Source: Bolinopsis microptera (Eukaryota; Ctenophora; Tentaculata; Lobata; Bolinopsidae). From it: a DNA stretch of 64,000 nucleotides. The stretch is from the NCBI RefSeq assembly GCF_026151205.1, contig NC_087076.1, positions 5,074,902-5,138,901 of the forward strand. Reading direction: 5' to 3'. Below, in pieces: positions 20,901-38,410 of the stretch; the stretch's first letter is position 1, and each line of letters starts with the position of its first letter. Position numbers and translations under genes: made by a program. The notes beneath the pieces are model-generated. The model saw nothing but the letters and a program-made list of their open reading frames with translations. It was not told the DNA's origin and searched no databases.

Positions 20901-23900
20901 GATACAGAATTGTTTAGCTTGTACCATACTCGAACACAGCGCTCTACTCTAAACTGACTGGGATACCGATATTGTTTAGCTTGTACCATACTCAGGTCAG
21001 ACTACAGCGCACTACTCTAAACTGGATACAGATCATGTTAGCTTGGTCCCATACACAGAACGACAGCGCCTACTCTAAACTGGGATACAGATATTGTTGG
21101 CATGTGCCATACACAGACAACAGTGCTCCTTTCTCTAAACTGGGATACAGATATTGTTAGCTTGTACCATAACACAGACGACAGCGCTCTAACTGGTAAA
21201 CTGGGATACAGCTATGTTATCTTGTACCAAACTCAGACGACAGCGCCTACTCTAAACTGGGATAACAGATATTGTTAGCTTGAACCATACACCAGACGAC
21301 AGCGGCTCTACTGTAAAACTGGGATACAGAAAATCTTAGCTTTGTACCATCTCAACGACAGCGCTCTAACTCTAAACTATGATTACAGATATTGTTAGCT
21401 TGTACCATACTCAGACGACAGCGCTCTACTCTAAACTGGGATACAGATAATGTTAGCTTGTACCATACCAGACGACAGAGCGGCACTACTGTAAACTGGG
21501 ATACAGAAAGTTTTTAGCTTGTACCATACTCAGCTACGACAGCGCTCTACTGTAAACTGTGGATACAATTATTGTTAGCTTGTACATACTCAGAATCGAA
21601 CAGCGCTCCTTAACTCTAAACTGGGATAGCAGATATTGTTACTTGTACCATAACTCAGACACAGGCGCTCTACTCTAGAACTGGGATATACAGAAATTGT
21701 TACATGTACCATACTCAACACAGCGCTCTACTCTAAACTGGGAATACAGATATTGTTTAGCTTTGTGCCATACCAGACGACAGCGACTCCTCTAAACTGG
21801 GATACAGATATAATTGTTACTTGTACATAACACAGACACACGCCTACTCTAAACTGGGATACAGATATTGTTAGCTTGTACCATACTCAGACGACAGCGC
21901 TTCTAACACTAAACTAGGATACAGAATATTGTTAGCTTGTAACCATACTCAGACGACAGCGCACGACTACTCTAACTGGGATAACAGATATTGTTTAGCT
22001 TGTACCATACTCAGACGACACGCAGCTAAGCCTAACTGGAAAACAGATATGTGATATACTTGTACCATACTCAGACGACCGTGTTATCTACACTAAACTG
22101 GGATAACCGATATTGGTTAGCTTGTACCATACACAGGACGACAGCGCTCAAAACTCTAAACCTGGATACAGATATGGTAACTTGTACCATACTCAGACGA
22201 CAATCGCTCTACTCACAACTGGGATAACAGATATTGTAGCAAGTAACATACTCAGGACGACAGCGCTCCTTCTCTAAATCTGGGATACAGATATTGTATG
22301 CTTGTACCAAACACAAGTCACGACAGCTCTCTACTCTAAACTTGGATACAGATAATTGTTGAGCTTTTGTTACATATCAGACGACAGCGCTCTACTCTAA
22401 ACTTTTGATACAGATATTGTTTAGCTGAACCAAATTCAGACGACCGAGCTCTACTCGTAAAACTAGATACAGATATTGATAGCTTGTACCATACTCAGCA
22501 CGACATCGCTACTATACACTAAAACGAGTACAGATATTGATAGCTTGTACCAATACTCAACTACAGCGCTCGTAGCTCTAAACTGGGATACCAGAATTGG
22601 TTAGCTGTACCATACACAGACGACAGCGCCTACTCTAAACTGGGATACAAGATATTGTTAGCTGTACATACTCAGACGACCGAGTGCTCTACACTAACCT
22701 AGGGATCTACAGATATTGTTAGCATGTACAATGTACCATACTCAGACGACAGCGCTCTAGCCACTAAACTGTGATAACAGATATTGTTAGCTTGTACCAT
22801 ACTCAGACGAACAGTGTTCTACTCTAAACTGGGATAGCAGATATGTTAGCTTGTACATACTCCAGACGACAGCGCTCTACCAAAACTGGGATACAGAAAT
22901 TGTTAGCTTGTACCATACACAGACACAGTGCACTTCTCTATACTGGGATACAGATATTGCATAGCTGTACCATCTCAACACAGCGCTCTACTCTAAACTG
23001 GATACAGATATAATACTTGGTACCATACTCAGACGACCGCGCTCTACACTAATCTGGGGATACAGATATGTTAGCTTGTACCATACTCAGATCGAACAGT
23101 GCTCTACTCTAAACTTGGGATACATATATTGTAACATGTACCATACTCAGTACCGACAGCGCTCGTCTACTCTAAACAGGGATACAGATATTGTTAATGC
23201 TGTACCATACACAGACGACAGTGTTCTACTCTAAACTGGGATACAGATATTGTTTAAGCCTTGTACATACTCAGACGAGCGCTCATACGATGTAAACTGG
23301 GAAACAGATATTGTTAGCTTGTACCATACTCAGACACAGCGCTCTACTCTAACTCTAGGATACAGATATTGTTTAGCTTGTACCATAAACTCAGACGACA
23401 GCGCTCACCTAAACTGGGATACAGATATTGTTAGCTTGTACCATACTCAAACACAGCGCTCTACTGTAATCTGGGATACAGATATGTTAGCTTGTAACCA
23501 TACTCTAGACGACAGCGCTCTACTCCAAGACGGGAATAACAGATATAGTTAGCGTTGTACCAAACACCAGACGACAGTGCCAACTCTAAACTGGATACAT
23601 GAAATTGTTAGCTTGTACCATACTCAGGACGACAGCGCTCTACTCTAAACTGGTGATACAGATACAGATAGCTTGTACCATACACAGACACAGTGCTCTC
23701 CTCTAAACTGGGATACAGATTTTGTTTAGCTTGTACATACATACCAGACGACAGTGCTCAACTTCTAAACAGGATAACAGATATAGTTAACTAGTACCAT
23801 ACTCAGAGACGACAGTGCTCTACTCTAACCTGGGATACAGAAAATTGTTAGCTTGTACCATACTCAGACGGACAGTGTTCTAACTCTAGAACTGGGATAC

Positions 23901-24502
23901 AGATATTGTTAGCTTGTACCATACTCATACGACAGCGCTCTACTCTAGACTGGGATACAGATATTGTTAGCTTGTAACCATACTCAGAACGACAGTGCTG
24001 CTATCTACTCTAAACTGGGATAACAGAATTGTTACTAGTACCATAACTCAACGACAGCGCTCTACTCTAAACTGGGATACAGATCTTGTATCTGTACCAT
24101 ACTCAGACGACAGCGCTCTACTCTAAACTGGATACAGAATTGTTATCTTATGCCATACCTCAGACGACAGCGCTCTTACCTATAACTGGGATACAGATAT
24201 TTGTTAGCTTTTAACATACTCATACACAGCGCTCTATACAGTAAAACTGGATACAGATATTGTTAGCTTGTACCATACTCAGACTACAGCGCTCTACACT
24301 AAACTGTGTGATACAGATATTGTTAGCTTGTACTCCATACTCCAGACGACAGCGCCTCTACTCGTAAACTGGGATACTGAATTTGTTAGCCTTTTACCAT
24401 ACTCAGACTACAGCGCTCTACTTCTAAACTGAATCACAGATATTGTTAGCTTGTACCATACTCAGACGACAGTGCTCTACTCAATAAACTGGAATACATA
24501 AG
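17955..24502 (+). repeat. A2: full 58-bp satellite array
   Basis: About 113 monomers over 6.55 kb. It starts GGATACAGATATTGTTAGCT straight after the E1 A-run. A monomer with TGTACAATGTACC lies at 22725, 4,770 bp from the array start and 1,778 bp before L2. No genes are supported; all open frames are monomer translations broken by TAG in TTGTTAGC. Confidence 0.97.
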
Positions 24503-24750
24503 GTTTTTTTTTTTTAACAAATGTCTCAGACCCCATAGCTAGTCTGTGGAACATTTTAAGGCAGAAACCCACATCGACAAAGCGCCAAATTTGCGCATAA
24601 AGATCCCCAAGCCCGATACCCACTTTGCCTCCCAATTATATTAACATCTCGTAACTCATAATGAAGGTTCCGTTATTCATTTAAAAGATTAAGTTTTTTA
24701 CGATTCACGGCACGTAGACCGACACGACACGTAGCCGGGGCGAAGCATCT
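24503..24750 (+). repeat. L2: A-to-B linker
   Basis: The second copy of the linker described at 10551, with the same T-run start and doubled CACGTAGCCG-type word near the end. Confidence 0.9.
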
Positions 24751-26306
24751 TGGTTGGCTAGGGTAGGGGGGAAGCGCAGCCCCCCAGAAAAGTTTTGAGA
24801 AATTATGTGTTTTAGACGACATTTGGCTTAAAGAATTTTTAGGACAGTAATATTCAGACATCACAATAAAACAAAGTTGGGGGCTAGGGGGCGCAGCCCT
24901 TGCCTCGGAAAAATTTTTGAGAAATAGGGTGTTTCCAGACGACATTTGTAGGAAGCAATAATCAACATTACAATAATACAAGGTTTGTGGGCTGGTGGGG
25001 GGGTGGGTTGCGCAACCCCCCGGTAAAATGTTTTTGAGGAATAAGGTGATATCAGACGACATTTAATGGCATTTAAAGAAATTAGGTAGGAGAGCAATAA
25101 TCATACATCAGAATAATAAAAAGTTGGTGGGCTAGGGAGCGAACCCGCAGGAAAATTTTAGAGTAAATAGTGGTGATTAAAACGGCATTTGCATTAAAGA
25201 AATTTGTGATAGGTAATAATCATACATCACAATAATATAAAGTTGGGGGCCGGGGGGGGGGGGGGGGGCGCAGCCCACCCAGAAAATTTTTTGAGAAATA
25301 ATGTGTTTTAGACGACATTTGGGCATTAAAGAAATTGTTTGACAAAAAATCAGACATCTCAATAATCTACTAATACCAAGTTGGGAGCTGGGGCGCACCC
25401 CCCGAAAATTTTTGAGAAATAGGGTATTCAGGACGACATTAGGCATTAAAGAAATTAGTAGGCAGTATTAATCCGAACATCACAATAATCTAAAGGTTGT
25501 TGCTAGGGAGGGGGGGGGGGGCGCTAGCCAAACATAAAATTTATGAGAAAATGATGTTTTTAGACGACATTGACATTAAAGAAATTGAAGACTGTATTTA
25601 AAATCAACAACACAATAATAAGTGGAGGGCTAGGCAGGCGCAGCCCTGGCCTTCGGAAACTTTTTGAGAAATAGGGAGTTCCAACGACATTTGTGGGACA
25701 GCAATAAACCCCCTCATACATACAATAACACAAGGTTGGTGGGCTGGGTGGGTGGGCGCATAATAATCAGACATCACAATATAAAAGTTGGGGGACTGGG
25801 GGGGGGGGGGGGGGGGGGGGGGGCCGCAGCCCCAAGAAAATTTTAGAATTAGTTTGTTTCAGACGACATTAGGCAATAAAGAAATTTGTAGGACGGCGAT
25901 AATACAAAGTTGTGGGTGCCAGCCCCCGGAAAAATTTTGGAGAAATAAGGGTGTTGCAGACGACATTTGTGAGACAGGCAGATAATCATACACTACAATA
26001 ATACAAGATTGGTGGGCTGGGGGGGGGGGCGCAGTAATAACAGACATCACAATAAAATAAAGTATGGGGACTGTGGGGGGGGGGGGGGTGGCGCAGCCCC
26101 AAGAAAATTTTTTAGTAAAGATATTTGTTTTATACGAACATTAGGCATTAAAGAAATTGATGACGGCGATAATACAAAAGTATGGTGGTGCAGCCACCCG
26201 GAAAAAATTTGAGGAAATAGGTGTTTTCAGACGACCAACATCGATTGGCATTAGAATTGTAATTAAACATATACATCACAATAAATACAAAGTTGGGGGC
26301 TAGGGG
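24751..26306 (+). repeat. B2: 119-bp satellite array
   Basis: About 13 copies. G homopolymers are extreme here: 17 G at 25252-25268 and 26 G at 25798-25823. The monomer series is the same as in B1, including shorter GGCGATAATACAAAG subtypes near the right end. Confidence 0.93.
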
Positions 26307-26533
26307 AAAACAGTTACTTTTTCCTAGACCACATTGAATAAGTACATATTGTATAGTGGATTGGGAATAATTTGAACAAATGCGAAAGTCGATTGCCTGT
26401 CGTGTCGTTATAATCAAACAGTCATAAACACAGCCCAACTTACCAGTCTACATGCATGGGACTAGGGGTCTATATTTTTTTTGGGGAGTTCAATTTTTTT
26501 CCGGGGGGTCTTCCCCTTGGTCTACAGTGCCCC
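26307..26533 (+). repeat. C2: unique segment
   Basis: The second copy of block C. The GAACTCAGTACTT start is corrupted here to AAAACAGTTACTT, and the rest follows C1, C3 and C4. Confidence 0.88.
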
Positions 26534-29415
<2,882 letters not shown>

Positions 29416-29660
29416 GGGAAAAAAAAACAACAGGGTGAATAATATCAACAAATGGTCAACAAATCCTCCGCGAACCTCCCGTGGTGTGTCCCTGTTGGCA
29501 CTAACGGTGGTGTGCTCTCTTGATGATACAAAGGGGCCTTGCCAACTCAAAGATTCCAATAGAACCAGGGAAGGTCAACACTAACACTACCAACACCAGG
29601 CAATTCTCTTTCAGATATCAGTTACAAATATACACACAAAAGACGATACATTGGACATAC

Positions 29661-29696
29661 CTGTGAATTAGTAGCTCTACGAGCTCTACTCACCAG
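29661..29696. other. palindrome in E2
   Basis: Partly damaged copy of the 39-bp palindrome whose consensus arm is CTGGTGATTTAGTAGCTCT. The left arm is nearly complete and the right arm has lost a few bases. Confidence 0.6.
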
Positions 29697-31489
29697 GAAA
29701 TTCTCTTCAGCTTTCCAGTCCCATCGAAGTCACGCCACCGACAGAGCATAGTGATTCCAATTCGCTTCAACCTGACTACAAGACACACTGATTATGAGTA
29801 GTCCTGGGCACTATCTCCCTCCAGTAACACCAACGTTTTCAGGTCTTTTCATTAAAACAGCTAATGCTAAGCTGAAACACCTAACACAGGCACGTGATAG
29901 ACAGAATTAGGATTTTAAACTCTGACTACGAGACACACTGAAGGCGAGAATTCCTGACACTTCTTCCTGCCGAGTAACCGACTTTTATCAAGGGGACCGG
30001 GTCAAGCTTTGCCACACTCTTCATTGAAGTGTGACGGAACGCTCTAACAACATCTAGTAGCAGCAGAGTTTGACTGACACCCGTTACTGGTTCTATTCAG
30101 TTTCGACAGCGGAAGATCTCAACACTCCGAAAACAGTTCTCTCGACAACCTGGCAAGTCTTCTTTTTCACAGCCTGCCCCATTGACACGGGAACCCATTA
30201 GATGCAACAGTAACCCTGGTGGCGAGCATACTCCTAAAGCATAGGGTATGGACCTCTTTAGTTCTGAGACCAAAGCTTAACGATCAGGAATAAACATCAA
30301 TCAATGCTTATGATGCAAATAGAACTACAATGTTTATCGAATGCATTACCAATCTTTTTGATTCATTTTTATTTAGCTCGAGCGTTACATGGTAACATCA
30401 GGACTGACATTCCTCTTCAGTTTAGATTGAGGAAACATACCCGCTATTTGCGTTATACATGGCAAGTATCTGGACATATGATAACTTAGGATCTCTCCAT
30501 CAATCAGAATTTCTCTCAGATTCCAGGCTCATTTAAAGTTCGCTAAACAGCACCATTTTTAACTGCCAGGTTCGTTTCTGAAACAGCTCAGACCACTCAC
30601 TAGTAATCCACATCGAGTAGGACTTCGTTCCAGACAATATTGAGATACGGAAAGAGAGACTAGGCGGAAGAATCGCAAGTGTACGATCAATCCAACAACA
30701 TCCCCATAGACCAAACCTTCCTCCCAATAGGCCACACACAGTGACAAGAGAACATTCACAGTGTGAGTTCCTCACAATTAAATACAGGAACTTTTATTTT
30801 TTCTGGAACTCAACATCAGATGCTAACAGTCGCTTTCAGAATAGAGCAACAGCCCACTAGTTTTTATTTTCAGAACGTGGCAAACAACGCAACTTCAAGA
30901 TCGCAAGAATTTGCGAACAGACTTTTCGGAGAACGAGCAACAACCAGCACCTCCTCTACAAGCGCAATCCAATCATGACGTTCAGAATAAATTAATTGGT
31001 AAACTCTACCTTAACACCAGTAACTACTCATATCTTCAATTGTGGAACAGCGACAAGACTGGATAGGTAAACTCTTTGGTAAAGCCCCTTGGATTCTTCA
31101 CCAGGAACTTTCGCTAAACCCCATCTAGGTAACTCAACCTAGCCCTCTCCGCATAGAGACTATATCTCCCCATGGGGCTTGAACCTTGCTCGAATCCCTT
31201 GTCTACCGCAAAAGTACTACAACGGAAGTGGGATTATGCTCTGAGACAGTAGTGACAGCTACAAACTCCAGGGTCTGTTTGCACTGATATTTATTAATTA
31301 GGATTTTCGTAGTATACTTTGGGAGTCCTGGCGTGCAGCTAGCAGAGGTGGCATTCAGTGGTCACGGTGAGAAGGCACCATCTTAACGTAAGAGGGCCAG
31401 AAAACCGTGACGCAGAACAGAGAGAGAGAGAATATAACAAATAAAGATTGTTTAATTTTTGCAAAAAATTTAGCTCGTCATGTGACAAC

Positions 31490-31529
31490 CCTTCCCATCC
31501 CCCCACAACCCCCAACCCCTCCCCCCTAA
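31490..31529 (-). other. G-quadruplex motif in E2
   Basis: Minus-strand G-runs of four or more separated by short loops, in the same place as in the other spacers. Confidence 0.6.
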
Positions 31530-31637
31530 ATAACTGGCGATCGATTTTGTGCTGTCCCCCTCGCGAACATGAAGTTATTCTGAAAATTTTTGTCAAGACC
31601 AGATCTGTAACTATCAAATATTAAAAAAAAAACCTTA

Positions 31638-34600
31638 GGATACAGAAATTGGTTACTTGTACACAAAACAACCACCAATACTCAGACGACAGCGCTCTAC
31701 ACTAAAACTGGATACAGATATTGTTAGGCTTGTACATACTCAGGACAACAGCGTCTACTCTAAACAGGATACAGATATTGATTAAGCTTGTACCATACTC
31801 AGACGACAGTGCTCTCTCTAAACTGGGATACAGATATAGTAGCTTGTACCATACCAGAGACAGCGATCTACTCTAAACTGGGGATCTACAGCTATTTTAG
31901 CTTGTACCATACTCCAGACGACAGCGCCTCGTTACTCTAACCGGATACCGATATTTGTTAGCTTTCATACTCAGGACGACAGCGCTCTACTCTAAACTAT
32001 GATACGAGATAGTTGTTAGCATGGACCATACATCAGACGGACAGCGCTCTACTCTAAACTGGATACATATATTGTTAGCTTGTACCATACTCACATACTA
32101 CAGCTCTCTACACTTAAACGTGATACAGATTATTGATTAGCTTGCACCAAACCAGACGACAGCGCTCTACTGTAAACTGGAAACAGAATTGTTAGCATGA
32201 ACCATAACTCATACGACCAGCGCGCTACCACTAAACGGGATACAGAATATTGTTAGCTTTTACCATACTCAGACACAAGAGCTCTACTCAAAAACAGGAT
32301 ACAGATATTGTATAGCATGTAAAACCATACATCAGACGACAGCGCTCTACTCTAAACTGGGATAAGCAGATAATGTAGCTTGTACCATACTCCAACGACA
32401 GCGCTCTACTCTAAACTGGGATACAGATAATGATTAGCTTTACCATACTCAACGACAGCGCTCAACTCTAAACTGGGATGGGATACATATAATGTTAGTT
32501 GTGCCATACTCAGACACAGGCTCTTTCCTCTAAACTGGGTATAAGAAATAGTTAGCATTTGTACCATACTCAGACGACAGCGCTCTAGCTGTCAAACGTG
32601 ATACAGATATGTTAGCTTGTACCATACACAAGACGACAGCGCTCTACTCGAAACTGGATACACATATAGATAGCTTGTCCCATACTCAGACACCGCGCTC
32701 TACTCTAAACTGGATAGCACAATATTAGTTAGCTTGTACTAACACAGACGACCGGCGCTCTACTCAAACTGGGATACCATATTGTTTACGCATGTACAAA
32801 CCAGCACGACAGTGCACTACACTAAACTGGATACAGATATTGTTACTTGTACCATACACATACTACAGCGCTCTACTCTAACCTGGGATACACATATATG
32901 TTAGCTTTTACCATGTACTCAAGACGACATTGCTCTAAACTCCTAACTGTGGATACAGAAATGTTAGCTTGTATCACCATACACAGACGACAGCGCTCTA
33001 TCTGTAAACTGAGGCTTACAGATATTGTTAGCTTGTACAACACAGACGACACGCTCTAACATCAAAACTAGGATATAGATATTTTTAGCTTGTCCCATAC
33101 TAGACGACAGCGCTCTACTCTAAACTGGGATACAGATTTTGTATATCTTGACCATACTCAGACACAGCGCTCTATCTGTAAACTGGGATAAACCGATCAT
33201 GAGTATACTTGTACCCAAACTCAGACACAGCGCACTACTCAAGACTGTGATACAGAAAATGATAGCTGTACCATAACGCAGACGACAGTGCACATACATC
33301 AAAACTGGATACAAGATATTGTTAGCTTGTACCATAACTCAGACGACAGCGCTCTACTCTAAACAGGTAAACGAAATTGTTAGCATGTACATACTCAACG
33401 ACAGTGCTCAACTCGTAAACTGGGATACAGATTTTGATAGCTTGTACCAGACTCAGACGCAGCGCTCAACTCAAACTGGGATACAGATATTGTTAGCTTG
33501 TGCCATACACATACGACAGCGTTCTAACTCAAAACTGGGATACAGATAAAATGTTAGCTTGTACCATACTCTCAGACGACAGCGTCTAACTCCTAAACTG
33601 GGATTTTATCAAGGAAAAAAAATTATTGTAAGCTTGGTAACCATACTCCAGAACACAGCGCACTGGTCAAACTGGATCCAGATATTGATTACTTGTACCA
33701 TACTCAGACGACAGGCGCTCACTCTAAGCCCTGGGATACAGATACTGTTTAGCCTTGTACCATACTCATCAGAACGACAGCCTCTACTCCTAAACTGTGA
33801 TACAGATATTGTTATCTATATAACCCTACTTCAGACGACAGTGTTCTACTCTAAACTGGATTACAGATAGTTGTTCGCTTGTACCATACTCAGACGACAG
33901 CGCTCTACTCTAACTGGGATACAGATAACTGTTAGCTTTTACCAAACTCAGACACAGCAGCGCCTACTCTAAACTGGGAAACCGAATTGTTATCTTGTAC
34001 CATACTCAGACGACAGCGCTACTACTCAACAGGATACAGATATTGTTATCTTGTACCATACTCAGACGCAGTGCTCCTACTCTAAACAGGATACAGATAT
34101 TGTTAGCTTGTATACCATACTCAGACGACTGCGCTCTACACTAAACTGGGATACAGATATTGTTAAGCTTTGTACCATACTCAAGACACAGCAGCTCTAA
34201 CTCTAAAACTGGAAACAGCTATTTTTAGCTTGATACCATACTCCGACACACGCTCTACTCTAAACAGGGATACAGAATTGTTAGCTTGTACCATACACCA
34301 GACGACAGCGCTCTACTCTAAACTGGTACAGATATTGTTAGCTTGTACCATACTCAGAACGACAGCGCTCAAAACTCTAAACTGGGATAACCATTAGTAA
34401 TGCATTGATAGTCTTGTACATACTCAGACGACAGCGCACTACTTAAACTGGAATACTGATATTGTAAGCTGTACCATACACATACACAGCGCTCTACCTA
34501 ACTGGGATACAGCATATGATTAGCTTGTACCATACTCAGACGACAGTTGCACTACTCTAAACTACTGATACAGGATATTGTTAGCTTGAACCAAACTCAG

Positions 34601-37600
34601 GACGACAGCGCTCTACTCTAAACTGGGATACATATATTGTTAGCTGTACCATACTCAGACACAGCGCTCTAACTCTAAACAGGTATACAGATAATGTTAG
34701 CCTTGTACCATACTCCAGACGACAGCGCACTACTGCTAAACTGGGATACGCTATTGTTAGCTTGGTGAGCCATACTAGACTACAGTGCACATTCTCATAA
34801 ACTGGATACAGATATTGTTAGCGTGTACCATACTCCAGACGACAGCGCTCTACTGTAAACTGGGGATACAGATATTGTTTAGCTTGTACCTACTCCATAA
34901 CGACAGCGCACAACTCTAAACTGGGATATCGGATATTGTAAGCTTGATACCATACTCAGACGACAGATGCGCTCAACTGTAGGAACTGGGATACAGAAAT
35001 TGTTAGCTTTTACCATACTCAACGACAGCGCACTACTCTAAACTAGGAACAGATATTGTTAGCGTTGTACCATACTCAGACGACAGCGCTTTCTAAAAAA
35101 AATACCTCCCGAAACTGGGAACAGATTATTGTTACTTTTGTACCTATACGCAACGACAGCGCACTACTGTAAAACTGGGATACAGATATTGTTTAGCTTG
35201 TAACCATACTCAGACGACAGAGCTCATAACTGATAAACTGGGATACCCTATATGTTAGCTTGTACCATACTCAGACGACAGCGCTCTACTCTAAACTGGG
35301 ATCAGATATTGTAGCTTGTAACCATACTCAGACGACAGCTCTCTACGCCTAACTGGGATACAGATAATTGTTAGCTGTGTACCATACTCAGAAACGACAG
35401 CGCTCAACTCTAAACTGTGATACAGATAAAGTTAGCTTGTGCCATACTCAACGAGCAGCGTCAACTTAAACTGGGATACAGATATATTGTTATATCTAGT
35501 ACCAATACACAGACACAGCGCTCTACTCTAAACTGGGATACAGATATTGTTATCTGTACGCAAACTCAGACGACAGCGCTCTAATCTAAACAGGATACAG
35601 ATATGTTACTTGTACCAACTCAACGCCCTGCGCTCTACTCTAAAACTGGATAACAGATATTGTTAAGCTTGTACCATACTCCCAGACGTTACCGCGCTCT
35701 TACTCTAAGCCTGGTGATACAGATATTGTTAGCTTGAAAGCCATACTCAGAAGACACAAGTGTTCTACACTAAACTGGGATACAGATAAAGATCGCTTGT
35801 ACCAAAGCACATACGACAGCGCTCTAAACTCTAAACAGGATACAGATATGTTAGCTTGTACCTACACTCAGACGACAGCGCTCTATCTAAACCTGGGATA
35901 CAGATATTGTTACTTGTACAATACTCAGACGACATCGCACTTCTCTAAACTGTGATACAGATATTGATAGCATGTACCATACTCAGAACTACAGTCGCTC
36001 TACTCTAAACAGATACAGATATTGATAGGCTTGTACCAACACAGACGACAGCGCTCTAACTCTAAACAGGGCATACAGATATAGTTAGCTATGTACTCAT
36101 ACTCAGACGACAGTGCTCTACTCTAAACAAACTAGATACAGAATATTGTTTAGCTTGTACCATACTCAGACCGACAGCGCTCTACTCTAAACTGGGATAC
36201 AGATATTGTTAGCTTTGTACCATACCCAGACGACAGCGCTCTACCTAAACTGGTATACAGATATTGTTTAGCTTGTACCATACTCAGACACAGCGCTCAA
36301 CTCTAAACTGGATACAGATATTGTTAGCTTAGTACCATACTCAGACTACTTGCTCTACTCTAAACTGGATCACAGATATTGGTTACTGTACAATGTACCA
36401 ACTCCAGACGACAGCGCTCTACTCTAAACTGGGATCAGATATTGTTAGCTTGTACCATACTCAGACGACAGTGTTCTACTCTAAACTGGGATACAGATAT
36501 TGTTAGCTTGTACCAACACAGACGACAGCGCTCTACTCAAAACTGGGATACAGTAATTGTTAGCTTGTACCATACTCAGACGAACGTGCTCTTCTCTAAA
36601 CTGGGATACAGGATATTGTTACTATGTACCAACTCAGACGAAGCGCACTACACTAACTGGGCTACAGATAATGTTAGCGTTGTACATACTCAGACTCAGC
36701 GCTCTACTCTAAATGGGATACAGATATTTTAGCTTGAACCATTACTCAGACGACAGTGCTCCTAACACTAAAGCTGGTACACAGATTATATTTATCTTGT
36801 AACCATACTCAGACGACAGGCGCTCTACTCTAAACTGGGATACAGATATTGTTAGCTTATTGATACATACTCAGACGACAGTGTTCACACAAAACTGGGA
36901 TACAATAATGTTAGCTTGTACCAAACCCAGATCGACAGCGCTCTTACTGTAAAGACTTGGGATACAGATATTGTTAGCTTGTACCATACCAGACACAGCG
37001 CTCTACTCTAAACTAGGATACAGATATTGTTAGAGCTTGTACCATACTCAGACGACAAGCGCTCTACACAAACTGGATACAGATATTAGTTAGCATTGTA
37101 CCTACACAGACGACAGCGCACTACAGTATAACTGGGATACAGATAATGTTAGCTTGTACCCATACTCAGACTACACGCTCTACTCTCGACTGGGATACCG
37201 ATATTGTTAGCTTGTACCAAAGTCAGACGACAGTGCTCAAAACCTAACTGGGATACAGATATTGTTAGCTTGTACCATACTCAGACGACAGCGCTCTAAC
37301 TTCTAAACTGGGATACATATATAAGTTAGCTTGTACATACTCAGACCCCGAAAAAACAGGCTCTACACTAAACTGGGATACAGATTTGTTAGCTTTACCA
37401 TTCTCAGACTACAGTGCACTACTCTAAAACTGTATAACAGATATTGTTAGCTTGTACCATACTCAGAACGACGAGTGCTCTACTAGCTCTAAACTGGATA
37501 CAGATATGATTAGCATGTAATCCATACCATACGACAGTGTTCTAACTCTAAACATAACTGTGATACAGATATTGTTAGCTTGTACCATACACAGACGACC

Positions 37601-38166
37601 AGCGCTCTACTCTAGACTGGGAATACAGATATTGTAGCTTGTAACCATACTCAGACGACAGTGCTCAACTCTAAACTGAACTGGATACCAGATATTGTTA
37701 GCTTGACATACTCGACGAACAGCGCTCTACTCTAAACCTGGGATACAGATATTTTTACTTGTACCAAACTCAGACGAAAAGCGCGTCTACTACTCAACTA
37801 ACTGGATACGATATTGTTAGCTTGCGCAGAACTCAACGACAGCGCTCTGTAACTCTAAAACTGGGATACAGATATTGTTAGCCTGTACCATACTCAGACG
37901 ACAGCGCTCTACTGTACACATGGATACAGATATTGTTATCTTGTACCATACTCAGACGACAGCCCTACTCTAAACTGATACAGAATATGTTAGCTTGTAC
38001 CAATACTCAGACGACCAGCGCTCTAATCTAAACTGGGATACTGATATTGATACTTTACCTATACTCAGACGACAGCGCACTACTCTAAACTGGGATACAG
38101 ATATTGTTATCTTGTAACCATACTCAGTACGACAGTGCTCTACTCATAAACTGGGATACAATTAAG
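31638..38166 (+). repeat. A3: full 58-bp satellite array
   Basis: 6.53 kb, about 113 monomers. The TGTACAATGTACC variant monomer is at 36387, 1,780 bp before L3. Short private insertions at about 33604-33626, 35091-35110 and 37345 are low-complexity and look like base-calling debris. Confidence 0.97.
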
Positions 38167-38410
38167 GTTATTTATTACAAATGTCTCTGACCCATAGCTA
38201 AGATCGTGAATTTTAGGCAGACCCACTCGACAGCGGCCAAATGATTGCGCATAATGAGCCCCCAGCCCGATACCCATTTTGCCTCCCAATTATATTAGTC
38301 ATCACGTTAAAGTTGCATAATAGAAGGTTCCGTTAATTCATTTAAAGATTAAGTTTTTTTCTATTTCTCGGCACGTAGCCGCGACACGACACGTAGCCGG
38401 GGCGAAGCTT
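38167..38410 (+). repeat. L3: A-to-B linker
   Basis: Third copy of the linker, close to L1 and L2 in length and words. Confidence 0.9.

Larger units (their letters stand above)
29416..31637 (+). repeat. E2: unique spacer
   Basis: Second copy of the E spacer. The palindrome is at 29661-29696, the duplicated block at 29772-29850 and 29922-30000, an octamer-like ATGCAAAT at about 30312, an AATAAA signal at about 31439 and a C-rich/G4 block at about 31490-31529. The frames at 30533-30978 are not shared intact by the other copies. Confidence 0.93.

Noticed and set aside
17955-24502. CRISPR-like regular repetition
   Set aside because: Copies are directly adjacent with no unique spacers; this is a satellite in a eukaryotic context.
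30533-30775. Minus-strand frames sharing a GLWGCCWIDR-type peptide in E2, E3 and E4
   Set aside because: The similarity follows from shared DNA; each copy is broken differently and no family motif is recognised.
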